Origin: Bryobacteraceae bacterium
GTDB taxonomy: Bacteria; Acidobacteriota; Terriglobia; Bryobacterales; Bryobacteraceae
Direction of reading: 5' to 3'
Length of the DNA: 12,487 nt
NCBI GenBank assembly: GCA_030039005.1
Contig: JASHQT010000480.1
Coordinates: 1-12,487, forward strand
Every line of letters starts with the position of its first letter. The first letter of the stretch is position 1. The position numbers and the translations under genes are program-made. Below the pieces are notes generated by a model, which worked only from the letters and a program-made list of their open reading frames with translations, did not search any database and was not told the origin of the DNA. Shown one piece after another: positions 5,777-12,359 of the stretch.

Positions 5777-6748
5777 ATGCCGAAGCTGACGCTGCTGCGC
5801 GGCGCGCGCCAGTTGCTCACCTTGCGCGGCCCCGATGGTCCTCGTCGCGGGACCGAACTCCACAACCTAGGAATCATTCCAGACGGCGCCGTGCTGATCT
5901 CGGACGCCTCCATCGCCGAAGTCGGTCCCACGCGGCGACTGGAGAATCTAGCCGCCACGCGCGACGCCGAAGAGATCGATGCCAGCGGCTGCGTGGTGAT
6001 GCCGGGATTCGTCGATAGCGGCGTGACCTTGGTTCACGGCGTCGCCGAACATTCGCCGCGCGCACTCAAGGCGCTCGCGCTGCACCGCATCGAAGAAGCG
6101 GTCCGCTGCGGCACTACCGCCATCGAGGCCATCTGCGGACCGGCCCTCGCCGAAGCCGCTGCGTTGAAGGTTCTCCGCGTCCACGCCGCGCTGTGCGAGC
6201 TCCCGCTCACCCTGGTTTCGACCATCGCCCTCTCCGGCCCCCATCTGCTCGCGGCGCCGCGAATCCGCCGGCTCGCGGACTTCGCCCAGATCTCGAGCGA
6301 CGATCCTGCGCTACTCTCCGGCGTGCGCCAAGCGGGGTGGAATCTGAAGCCCTACGCCGTGGCCGCGCTGAACCCGCTTCCGGCATTCGCAGCGCAAGCC
6401 GGCCCCGGGCAAAACGGATATCCGCCTGCGCGCTCACTCATCGATCGCGGCGATGCCGTCGCGCTGGCCGCGGGCGGCGACAACATGCAAATGGCCATTG
6501 CGCTCGCCTGCCGCGCGATGAACCTGATGCCCGCCGAAGCTATCGCCGGCGCGACCATGAACGGCGCCTGCGCCATCGGCCGGTCACGCAGCGTGGGCTC
6601 GCTCGAGCCCGGCAAAAGCGCGGACCTCCTCATCCTCGGCGTGCCCGATTATCGCGAGTTGCCGTATCATCTGGGAGTGAACTTAGTGAACCTGGTCATG
6701 GTCCGAGGCGTCGTACGCGCGCGAAAATCCGAGGTCCAGTGGCGCTAA
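5777..6748 (+). CDS. HutI-like amidohydrolase-fold protein lacking the catalytic residues
   Basis: 323 residues, homologous to imidazolonepropionase (HutI, about 400 residues), the histidine-breakdown enzyme that makes formiminoglutamate. The N-terminal part (to 'GCVVMPGFVD', 71-80), the 'VRCGTTAIEA' stretch (109-118) and the C-terminal part ('GYPPARSLID', 'IALACRAMNLMPAEAIAGAT', 'VGSLEPGKSADLLIL', 'VPDYRELPY') follow HutI closely. The metal-site positions do not: the usual D-P-H-T-H-L-V-F is D-S-G-V-T-L-V-H (80-87), the H-A-D-E segment is missing with roughly 70-90 other residues, A-D-H-L-E appears as A-D-F-A-Q (167-171), and the A-T-D-F-N-P-G aspartate is lost at A-A-G-G-D-N-M-Q. The frame is intact, so it is probably a pseudoenzyme with a binding or scaffolding role, not a fresh pseudogene. 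ATG 5777 follows AGGAG by 8 bases. ftcD overlaps its end by 10 bases. Confidence 0.8.
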   Translation: MPKLTLLRGARQLLTLRGPDGPRRGTELHNLGIIPDGAVLISDASIAEVGPTRRLENLAATRDAEEIDASGCVVMPGFVDSGVTLVHGVAEHSPRALKALALHRIEEAVRCGTTAIEAICGPALAEAAALKVLRVHAALCELPLTLVSTIALSGPHLLAAPRIRRLADFAQISSDDPALLSGVRQAGWNLKPYAVAALNPLPAFAAQAGPGQNGYPPARSLIDRGDAVALAAGGDNMQMAIALACRAMNLMPAEAIAGATMNGACAIGRSRSVGSLEPGKSADLLILGVPDYRELPYHLGVNLVNLVMVRGVVRARKSEVQWR

Positions 6749-7617
6749 TCGAATGCGTGCCCAATTTCTCCGAAGGGCGCGATGCATCCACCGTTCGCGC
6801 CATTGAAGACGCCATCGCCTCTTCTGAAGGCGTCCGCATCTTGCGCTCCGAGCGCGATACCGATCACAACCGCAGTGTCATCACCTTCGCGGGTTCGCCG
6901 GAGGCCGTCGCCGAAGGCGCGCTGCGCGGCATCGGGGTCGCGTTGGAACGCATCGATCTGCGGCGGCACCAAGGCGTCCATCCCCGGATGGGCGCCGCCG
7001 ACGTGGTGCCGTTCGTTCCGCTCGAAGGCGCTACCTTGGCCGATTGCGTCGCCATCGCGCACCGCGCGGGCGAAGAAGTCTGGAAACGTTTTCATGTCCC
7101 CGTGTATTTTTATGAAGCCGCGGCCCGCGTTCCCGAGCGCCGCATGCTCGAAAACTGCCGCCGTGGAGGTTTTGAAAATCCCAATCTCGCGCCCGATCTG
7201 GGCGGTCCGTCGCTCCATCCCTCGGCGGGGGCCTGCATCGTCGGAGCGCGCAAAATTCTGATCGCTTTCAACATCAACCTTGCCACCGATGACGTGGCTA
7301 TCGCGCGCGCCATCGCGCGCAAGATACGGACTTCCTCCGGCGGCCTGCCGTTCCTCAAAGCGCTGGGGTTGCCTCTGGCAGCCCGGGGCCTGGCGCAGGT
7401 CTCGATGAACCTCACCGATTTCGAGCAGACGCCGCTGCACGCGGTCTTCGATGCGGTGGCGCGTGAGGCCGCGCTCTACGGCGTCGAGATCGCCGGCAGC
7501 GAGATCATCGGTTTGATCCCCGAAAAAGCGCTCGAAGACGCCGCCGCGCATTTCCTGAAGTGCGAAAATTTCGCGCCCGGGCTGGTGCTCGAATACCGCC
7601 TGCGGTCGTCAGAATAG
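6739..7617 (+). CDS. ftcD: Glutamate formimidoyltransferase
   Basis: Transfers the formimino group of N-formimino-L-glutamate to tetrahydrofolate, a step that feeds histidine-derived carbon into the folate pool. The protein has 292 residues from the GTG at 6739, equal to the formiminotransferase domain alone; the cyclodeaminase domain fused to it in animals is not encoded here. The start M-A-L-I-E-C-V-P-N-F-S-E-G-R-D is the family's usual N-terminus. H81 in 'GVHPRMGAADVVPFVPL' corresponds to the catalytic histidine near residue 82 of animal FTCD. 'GARKILIAFNINLAT' and 'VSMNLTDFEQTPLH' in the second half are family motifs. GAGG lies 4 bases before the GTG, and the start overlaps the HutI-like stop by 10 bases, so the pair is probably translationally coupled. 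lipA follows after 24 bases. Confidence 0.93.
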   Translation: MALIECVPNFSEGRDASTVRAIEDAIASSEGVRILRSERDTDHNRSVITFAGSPEAVAEGALRGIGVALERIDLRRHQGVHPRMGAADVVPFVPLEGATLADCVAIAHRAGEEVWKRFHVPVYFYEAAARVPERRMLENCRRGGFENPNLAPDLGGPSLHPSAGACIVGARKILIAFNINLATDDVAIARAIARKIRTSSGGLPFLKALGLPLAARGLAQVSMNLTDFEQTPLHAVFDAVAREAALYGVEIAGSEIIGLIPEKALEDAAAHFLKCENFAPGLVLEYRLRSSE

Positions 7618-7640
7618 AAGCATTCGTTAGAATAGAAGCA
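7611..7640 (+). repeat. 12-bp direct repeat at the ftcD-lipA junction, with a -10-like element
   Basis: AGAATAGAAGCA occurs at 7611-7622 and again at 7629-7640 with an 18-base period. The first copy contains the ftcD stop codon (TAG, 7615-7617) and the second ends one base before the lipA GTG. In the second copy TAGAAT (7628-7633) is a -10-like hexamer 8 bases before the start, so lipA could also have its own near-leaderless transcript. No strong ribosome binding site is visible. Confidence 0.55.
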
Positions 7641-7641
7641 A

Positions 7642-8508
7642 GTGCTGGTTTCCATCCATCCGCAACCGCCGCCGCGGCCCTCTTGGCTGCGCGCGCCCGC
7701 GCCCTCCGGCGATAACTATCACGAGCTTAAGAAGCTGGTGCGCCAGTTGAATCTGCACACCGTGTGCGAGAGCGCGGCCTGTCCCAACACCGGTGAGTGC
7801 TGGAACCACCGCACCGCGACGTTCATGATCCTGGGCAACGTCTGCACGCGGCGTTGCGGCTTTTGCGCCGTGCAAAAGGGCCCGCCGATGACGGTCGATT
7901 ACGACGAGCCGCGCCGTGTTGCCGAAGCCGTCGCCGCACTGGGCCTGAAATATGCAGTCGTTACCAGCGTCAATCGCGACGACCGCAAGGACGGCGGCGC
8001 CGAGCTGTTCGCCCTCACCATTCGCGCCATCCGCGAGCGCATCCCGGGCTGCAAGGTGGAAGTGCTGGTGCCCGATTTTCAGGGCTCGCACGCGGCCATG
8101 GACCTGGTGATGGATGCGCGCCCGGAAGTTCTCAATCACAACACCGAAACGGTGCCCCGTCTCTACCGCCAGGTGCGCTTGGGTGCGCGCTATGAGCGCT
8201 CGCTCGACATGCTGGCATACGCCAAACAGCGCTGCCCCGAAGTCCCCACAAAGTCTGGCCTGATGCTGGGCCTGGGCGAAACGTCCGATGAAGTCCGCCA
8301 GGTGATGCGCGACCTGCGTGCTCACAACGTCGACATCATCACACTCGGCCAGTATCTGCGCCCCTCGCAGAAGCATCTGCCGATCATTCGCTACATCCCG
8401 CTCGAAGAATTCGCCGAGCTGAAGCGCTACGGCTACGAGCTGGGATTTTCGCACGTCGAGTCCGGTCCCTTGGTCCGCAGTTCCTACCACGCCGCCGACG
8501 CGGTATAG
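7642..8508 (+). CDS. lipA: Lipoyl synthase
   Basis: A radical SAM enzyme that inserts two sulfur atoms into protein-bound octanoyl groups, making the lipoyl cofactor of pyruvate/2-oxoglutarate dehydrogenases and of the glycine cleavage H protein. The 288-residue protein has both cluster motifs: the auxiliary cluster C42-x4-C47-x5-C53 ('[12 protein letters not shown]') and the SAM cluster C68-x3-C72-x2-C75 ('CTRRCGFC'). 'VVTSVNRDD' (107-114), '[11 protein letters not shown]' and the C-terminal R-S-S-Y-H (279-283), whose serine ligates the auxiliary cluster, are all present. The N-terminal tail before residue 22 is Pro-rich and short. The GTG start is the only candidate that fits; its upstream region is weak in Shine-Dalgarno sequence. 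No lipB, lplA or gcvH is in the window, so the octanoyl donor enzyme must lie elsewhere. It ends 11 bases from the convergent GIY-YIG gene. Confidence 0.97.
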   Translation: MLVSIHPQPPPRPSWLRAPAPSGDNYHELKKLVRQLNLHTVCESAACPNTGECWNHRTATFMILGNVCTRRCGFCAVQKGPPMTVDYDEPRRVAEAVAALGLKYAVVTSVNRDDRKDGGAELFALTIRAIRERIPGCKVEVLVPDFQGSHAAMDLVMDARPEVLNHNTETVPRLYRQVRLGARYERSLDMLAYAKQRCPEVPTKSGLMLGLGETSDEVRQVMRDLRAHNVDIITLGQYLRPSQKHLPIIRYIPLEEFAELKRYGYELGFSHVESGPLVRSSYHAADAV

Positions 8509-8519
8509 CGCTGGCCCGT

Positions 8520-9029
8520 TTATGCAGCCGTGCCAGACCGCGTTGCGAGCCGAGCTACCGTCAAGTGACATCGGAATAGGCCGAACAGCTTTTCGACATT
8601 GCGGCGATCCAGCTTCCCGAGCCTCGAATGGACCTCCACCGCGTCTGTGATCTGTGCTTCGGTAACGACACCGACTTGGATCTCGGAAATCATGCCTACC
8701 GTGACGCAACGCTTCAGAAAATTACGCGTGGGGTCCTGCCTACGTTTCGAGTAAGCGAAACCATCGAGGCTTCCGTTCGGAGAGTTGAGGCGTGCATTTA
8801 GGTCCTCGGCTTCTCCGACGTATAGCGGCGCTGCACTAGCGCATATGAAGTACCATCCGGGAGTACGCGGAACACGGTCCTCGGGCGTCGACAGATAGTA
8901 CGTATTGCGGACCGCGATTTTGTGCCAGCTTGTCTGGAGCGCAAGCGCGTCCCGCGCCGCATCCAGGACGCGCGACATAACCGCGGTGTTGTTCAGGTCA
9001 ATCAGGCCGCAGATCAATTCGCCGCGCAT
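8520..9029 (-). CDS. GIY-YIG domain protein, stand-alone
   Basis: 169 residues. Residues 55-82 ('RTPGWYFICASAAPLYVGEAEDLNARL') match the GIY-YIG nuclease core: G-W-Y at 58-60 for GIY, Y-V-G at 70-72 for YIG and R80 for the helix arginine. E146 ('VEKLFGLF') is a possible catalytic glutamate. The first 50 residues have no recognised domain, and no zinc finger or other DNA-targeting domain is seen. A DNA-cleaving or repair role is possible, but a stand-alone domain of this size may also be inactive. The ATG has GGAG 9 bases upstream and lies 18 bases after the cupin stop, so the two could be co-transcribed. Hand-counted GC over 8641-8760 is about 53%, against about 67% over 10081-10200, a hint of acquisition from elsewhere. 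Confidence 0.68.
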   Translation of the reverse strand: MRGELICGLIDLNNTAVMSRVLDAARDALALQTSWHKIAVRNTYYLSTPEDRVPRTPGWYFICASAAPLYVGEAEDLNARLNSPNGSLDGFAYSKRRQDPTRNFLKRCVTVGMISEIQVGVVTEAQITDAVEVHSRLGKLDRRNVEKLFGLFRCHLTVARLATRSGTAA

Positions 9030-9047
9030 CTGACGAAGCTCCGCCAG

Positions 9048-9524
9048 TTACTTCTGCTCCGCCGGCGTCGAGGTCGCCGGGCCCATCCCGACAATCTCCA
9101 GCACCGTGTCGCCGTCCTTGGCGCCGTCGTAATGGATCTGCTTGGCGTAGTGAGTCACGAAAGTTCCGGCCGGCATCGGAGTGGTGGAGTCGGGATCGTA
9201 CTTCGGCCCGGTACCCACCCACCAGGTCCCCGAGATCACGTAAATGAAGCGGTCGTTGGGGTGAAAATGCGGATGGCTCATGTGGTGCGCGGTCCACTTG
9301 GTCAGCACCACGTAGAGGCCGGGTTTGGACGGATCGCCGGCCAGCACCGCTTGCTCGGCGCCTCCGGCGTTCTTGACCCACGGAATCTTGTCGGGCAGCG
9401 TGAAAGAGAGCACTTTGGGATCGGGCTGCGCGGCGCGAACGGAAAAGACGCCCGCGAACACGGTTACTGCCGCGATCGCGAGCAGGGCGCGAGAGGCAAT
9501 GGAGTGACTATGCATGACGGTCAT
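9048..9524 (-). CDS. Secreted cupin-domain protein
   Basis: 158 residues from the ATG at 9524, which has GGAG 5 bases upstream; the open frame extends further upstream, but those residues do not look like a protein start. Residues 9-32 are a signal peptide (hydrophobic 12-27, likely cut after V-R-A-A), so the mature protein is periplasmic or exported. The single cupin domain has motif 1 at about 80-104, with H86-F-H88 ('SHPHFHPNDRFIYVISGTWW'), and motif 2 with H125 and H131 ('GTFVTHYAKQIHYDGAKDG'). The H-x-H plus later histidines would hold a metal ion. The phrases 'HYDGAKDGDTVLEIVGMGP' are typical of a large family of secreted single-domain cupins of unknown substrate. It is divergent from the dehydrogenase gene across 65 bases. 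The fold is secure; the function is not. Confidence 0.85.
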   Translation of the reverse strand: MTVMHSHSIASRALLAIAAVTVFAGVFSVRAAQPDPKVLSFTLPDKIPWVKNAGGAEQAVLAGDPSKPGLYVVLTKWTAHHMSHPHFHPNDRFIYVISGTWWVGTGPKYDPDSTTPMPAGTFVTHYAKQIHYDGAKDGDTVLEIVGMGPATSTPAEQK

Positions 9525-9552
9525 CTTAACTCCGCAACACGCCGCGCTGCTA

Positions 9553-9580
9553 TTGTCAACATCAATACTTCTGATAGTAT
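9553..9580 (+). promoter_or_regulatory. Candidate promoter for the iron-type dehydrogenase gene
   Basis: TTGTCA (9553-9558), a 16-base spacer, then TAGTAT (9575-9580): 5 of 6 and 5 of 6 to the sigma-70 consensus. Transcription would start around 9587, three bases before the ATG at 9590, so the mRNA would be essentially leaderless. An imperfect inverted repeat with 5-base arms (TATTG at 9551-9555, CAATA at 9563-9567) overlaps the -35 hexamer and could bind a regulator. A perfect TTGACA is readable on the minus strand (9560-9555), but no matching -10 for the cupin gene was found. Confidence 0.5.
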
Positions 9581-9589
9581 GGTGGCCGC

Positions 9590-10741
9590 ATGGCATCCGC
9601 CGAGGTTAGTCGAGTTCGTTTCCAAGCCCCCACGGGCGAGTTCAATTTGAGCCGTCTGGAGCGCGTGATTTATGGGCCGGGAAAGATCGCGGCATTGAAA
9701 GATGAAATGGAGCGGCGCGGGTTGAAGCGCGCCGTAGTGGTGACCACGGACGTGGTCGCGGCGCTGCCCATCCTGAAGCAGGTTACCGGCGTGCTCGGCG
9801 ATAAATGTGCGTCCGTGTTCGCCGGCATCATCCAGCACGTGCCGCGCGGCACAGTCAACGAACTCGAAAAAGAGATCGAGCGTGTAAACGCCGACAGCCT
9901 GGTGAGCCTGGGCGGCGGCAGCCCCATCGATTCCACGAAAGTGGCCATGTACGGACTCCTCGACCGGCGCGAACTGGTGCACATCGCCGTGCCCACCACG
10001 CTTTCCGCCGCCGAATACACGCACGCCGGCGGCGTCACCGACGAAAGCACGCGCGTCAAGAGCGGCGTCTACGATCCGCGCGTGCTGCCGCGCACCGTGA
10101 TCAACGATCCCGCGCTGACGCTCTCGACGCCCGACTGGCTGTGGGTCTCTACCGGCATTCGCTCGCTGGACCACGCCATCGAATGCGCCTACGCGATCCG
10201 GCATCAGCCCATCAGCGATGCGTTGGCGGCGAAATCAATCGCGCTTTTCGTGGAACATTTGAAGCCGTCGATTTCGACCCAGGACGACGAACAGCTCGCG
10301 CATCGCGGCCACTGCCAGTTTGCCGCCTGGTACTCCATCTATGGCGCCATGAACACGCGTTTCGGGCTTTCGCACCTGCTGGGGCATCAGATCGGCCCGC
10401 GCTGGAACGTGCCGCACGGCGTGACGTCCTGTATCACGCTGCCGAACGCCATGCGCTTCATGGCCCAGCTCGCGGCGGACCGGTTCGGACCCGTCGCCGA
10501 AGGCTACAAGATTCCATTCGATCCGGCCAATCCCCTGCCAGCCGCGCTTCAATGCGCCGACCGCACCGCCGAATTCATCGGCCAGTTCGACGTGCCGACG
10601 CGCCTGCGCGATGCAGGCGTGCCGCGCGAGGAAATCGGATCCATCGTCGGACCTATTACGCATGAACTCCGGCACAACGGAGTCGTGGACCGGCCCATGA
10701 CCGAGCAGGAAGTGCTCGCGCTGCTCGAAGCCTGTTACTGA
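9590..10741 (+). CDS. Iron-containing alcohol dehydrogenase / maleylacetate reductase-like
   Basis: 383 residues with the fold of group III (metal-dependent) alcohol dehydrogenases. The N-terminal NAD(P)-binding half has 'VSLGGGSPIDSTK' (105-117) and 'VPTTLSAAEYT' (134-144). The C-terminal half holds the metal site: H195 in 'LDHAIE', H262 in 'GLSHLLGHQIG' and H276 in 'NVPHGV' match FucO H200, H263 and H277, with the 14-residue spacing between the last two kept. The position of the fourth ligand (D196 in FucO, in D-x-x-x-H) is R191 here, while an Asp sits next to the histidine (D194). Maleylacetate reductases also replace this Asp, and the overall wording is nearer to them. Substrate unknown: no aromatic-ring-cleavage genes adjoin it. 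The promoter lies close to the start and the mRNA is probably leaderless. The gene is divergent from the secreted cupin. Confidence 0.85.
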   Translation: MASAEVSRVRFQAPTGEFNLSRLERVIYGPGKIAALKDEMERRGLKRAVVVTTDVVAALPILKQVTGVLGDKCASVFAGIIQHVPRGTVNELEKEIERVNADSLVSLGGGSPIDSTKVAMYGLLDRRELVHIAVPTTLSAAEYTHAGGVTDESTRVKSGVYDPRVLPRTVINDPALTLSTPDWLWVSTGIRSLDHAIECAYAIRHQPISDALAAKSIALFVEHLKPSISTQDDEQLAHRGHCQFAAWYSIYGAMNTRFGLSHLLGHQIGPRWNVPHGVTSCITLPNAMRFMAQLAADRFGPVAEGYKIPFDPANPLPAALQCADRTAEFIGQFDVPTRLRDAGVPREEIGSIVGPITHELRHNGVVDRPMTEQEVLALLEACY

Positions 10742-10769
10742 GCCGCGACCGTGAAGGAGCGGGTGTCCG

Positions 10770-11231
10770 CTAGCGCTGCTCGGAGACTGATTTTTCCGCC
10801 AAGTCGCCCAGGATCGGCAGCTTGTACATTTCATCCTGCGAAGTTTTGATGATCATGAAGATCCAGGTGCCGAAAATGACGGCCTTCAGCAGATCCGGCA
10901 ACGCGCTGTGGAACGGCGGACCCCAAAAGGCGAAGCCGAACATCGGCGCAATGACCCAATCCACCAGCAGCCAGGCGACGAACAGATAGAGCCCCTGGAA
11001 GGCATGGAAACGGACGCGCGTGTCGGAGCGAAAGCGCGCCGAAGCCAGCACCACGATGGAGACGATCCAGCCGAGGATCGGGATGTAGCAGAGCAGGGAA
11101 GCGGTGCGGGGGCTGATGCCGTGCAGATAGTCGATGGGAGGCGGAGCGTTCACCGGCTGGCGCGCGCCGCACGAGCCGCAATAAGCGTCGCGGTTCCCCA
11201 CGGGCTTTCCGCATTGGCAGCAGTAAGGCAT
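10770..11231 (-). CDS. Zinc-ribbon plus DUF4870-like membrane protein
   Basis: 153 residues from the ATG at 11231. A zinc ribbon opens the protein (C4-x2-C7 ... C17-x2-C20 in 'YCCQCGKPVGNRDAYCGSCG'), followed by a Pro-rich linker (about 23-32) and a domain with three probable membrane segments at about 42-62, 76-94 and 108-128. Within it 'RVRFHAFQGLYLFVAW' is the signature of DUF4870 / Tic20-like small membrane proteins of unknown function. The tail is cytoplasmic-looking (K-T-S-Q-D-E-M-Y-K-L-P-I-L-G-D-L-A). An open frame extends 33 residues upstream, but M-P-Y-C-C is the natural start of a zinc-ribbon protein and an AT-rich promoter-like region lies directly before it. The gene ends 28 bases from the convergent dehydrogenase gene and is divergent from the metallo-hydrolase. 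Confidence 0.82.
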   Translation of the reverse strand: MPYCCQCGKPVGNRDAYCGSCGARQPVNAPPPIDYLHGISPRTASLLCYIPILGWIVSIVVLASARFRSDTRVRFHAFQGLYLFVAWLLVDWVIAPMFGFAFWGPPFHSALPDLLKAVIFGTWIFMIIKTSQDEMYKLPILGDLAEKSVSEQR

Positions 11232-11249
11232 CCCTACAATTATTACTAC

Positions 11250-11257
11250 GTTATAAT
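11250..11257. promoter_or_regulatory. Overlapping divergent -10 elements (TATAAT plus strand, TATAAC minus strand)
   Basis: GTTATAAT reads TATAAT on the plus strand (11252-11257) and TATAAC on the minus strand (11255-11250), sharing the TATA core. On the minus strand a TTGCCG (11277-11272) lies 16 bases upstream as a possible -35, and the transcript would start about 12 bases before the zinc-ribbon gene. On the plus strand the transcript would run through the repeats ahead of the hydrolase gene. This is the most AT-rich spot in the window. Confidence 0.5.
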
Positions 11258-11295
11258 TTCGGGCAATGTTCCGGCAATGCGTTTCCGGCAATGCG
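11258..11295 (+). repeat. Tandem CCGGCAATG-type repeats in a divergent intergenic region
   Basis: TTCCGGCAATGCG occurs at 11269-11281 and 11283-11295 (14-base period). A third, diverged copy, TTCGGGCAATG, stands at 11258-11268. The copies lie between two divergent genes, next to the AT-rich -10 region, and supply the only -35-like hexamer seen for the minus-strand gene. They may be binding sites or a simple tandem duplication. Confidence 0.6.
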
Positions 11296-11312
11296 CGAGC
11301 CTGATACAGGCG

Positions 11313-11321
11313 TGATACGAT
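11313..11321 (+). promoter_or_regulatory. Candidate extended -10 element for the metallo-hydrolase gene
   Basis: TG-A-TACGAT fits the extended -10 pattern (TGnTATAAT, 4 of 6 in the hexamer) and ends 9 bases before ATG 11331, giving a leader of about 3 bases. TGATAC is also present 11 bases upstream (11302-11307), so the element may be part of a short repeat recognised by a regulator. Confidence 0.35.
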
Positions 11322-11330
11322 TGCGGTCAA

Positions 11331-12359
11331 ATGCGAACGTTTCGCCCGCGCTGGACCTTCTTTGCCCTGTTTTTGACACTAGCTGCGGCGCCGTGCGTCT
11401 CGGCCAGAGAGCTTGAAATTTTTTTCATCGACGTGGAGGGCGGCCAATCCACCCTGATCGTCAGCCCGTCCGGCCAGTCGCTGCTGGTGGACACTGGATG
11501 GCGCGGCTTTGAAAATCGCGACGCGGACCGCATCGTCCAGGCCGCCAAAGCAGGCGGGGTGAAGAAAATCGATTACCTGCTGATCACGCATTACCATCGC
11601 GACCACGTGGGCGGAGTCCAGGCTCTCGCCAATGCTATGAAGATTGTGAATTTCCTGGACCACGGGCCCAATATTGAGGATTCCAAAACGACCAAAGAGG
11701 ACTACACGGACTACATCAAAGCCGTGCAGCTCGGCGAGCATACGGTGCTGACGCCGGGCGATACCGTGCCGATCAAGGGACTTTCGGTGAAAGTGCTGAC
11801 GGCGGCTGGGGTTCACATTCAGGCACCGCTCGAAGGCGCGGGGCAGCCCAATCCGTTTTGCGCATCGTCGCCCCAGCGCGATGCCGATCCCACCGAAAAC
11901 GCGCAATCGGTCGGCATTCTGGTGACGTATGATAAGTTCCGTTTCCTCGACATGGGCGATCTCACCTGGAACAAAGAGCTGGAGCTGATGTGCCCGAATA
12001 ATCCCATCGGAACCGTGGACGTGCTGCTGGTTTCGCATCACGGGCTGAACCAGTCCAATTCGCCCGCTCTGGTACACGCGGTGCATCCGCGCGTCGCCAT
12101 CATGAATAACGGAGCCAAGAAGGGCGCCAGCCCCGATGCGTGGCAGATCGTGAAGGATTCGCCGGGTCTTGAAGACCTGTGGCAACTGCATTACGCCGAA
12201 GCCGGCGGCAAGGATCACAACGTCGCCGATTCGTTCATCGCCAACGTCGACCAGGGCGACGGGAACTACATCAAGCTGACCTCGGAAGGCAACGGCTCGT
12301 TCACGGTTTGGAACCAGCGCAACAAGTTCGAGAAGGTGTATAAAGCAGGCACGAAGTGA
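11331..12359 (+). CDS. Secreted metallo-beta-lactamase-fold hydrolase (ComEC C-terminal-like)
   Basis: 342 residues with an N-terminal signal peptide (hydrophobic 9-22, likely cut after V-S-A at 25), so the enzyme works in the periplasm or outside. The MBL fold is clear: strand 'LEIFFIDVEGGQSTLIV' (28-44), 'LLVDTGW' (51-57), metal motif H87-x-H89-x-D91-H92 ('THYHRDHVGG'), D210 in 'LDMGDLTW' and H236/H237 in 'VSHHGLNQSNSP'. The order resembles the MBL domain at the C-terminus of ComEC/Rec2 and its free-standing relatives, which are thought to be phosphodiesterase- or nuclease-like; the substrate here is unknown. There is no ribosome binding site before the ATG. The stop overlaps the next gene's GTG (GTGA), indicating an operon of two exported proteins. 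Confidence 0.88.
   Translation: MRTFRPRWTFFALFLTLAAAPCVSARELEIFFIDVEGGQSTLIVSPSGQSLLVDTGWRGFENRDADRIVQAAKAGGVKKIDYLLITHYHRDHVGGVQALANAMKIVNFLDHGPNIEDSKTTKEDYTDYIKAVQLGEHTVLTPGDTVPIKGLSVKVLTAAGVHIQAPLEGAGQPNPFCASSPQRDADPTENAQSVGILVTYDKFRFLDMGDLTWNKELELMCPNNPIGTVDVLLVSHHGLNQSNSPALVHAVHPRVAIMNNGAKKGASPDAWQIVKDSPGLEDLWQLHYAEAGGKDHNVADSFIANVDQGDGNYIKLTSEGNGSFTVWNQRNKFEKVYKAGTK

Noticed and set aside
7627..8709. 360-codon minus-strand open frame over lipA and the end of the GIY-YIG gene.
   Set aside because: It is antisense to lipA, whose cluster motifs are complete; no domain is seen in the reverse translation.
9525..9596. 24-codon upstream extension of the cupin gene.
   Set aside because: It would run through the dehydrogenase promoter and place polar residues before the signal peptide; ATG 9524 has GGAG at 5 bases.
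11232..11330. 33-codon upstream extension of the zinc-ribbon gene.
   Set aside because: It would cover the divergent promoter and repeats, and the zinc-ribbon protein naturally starts at M-P-Y-C-C.
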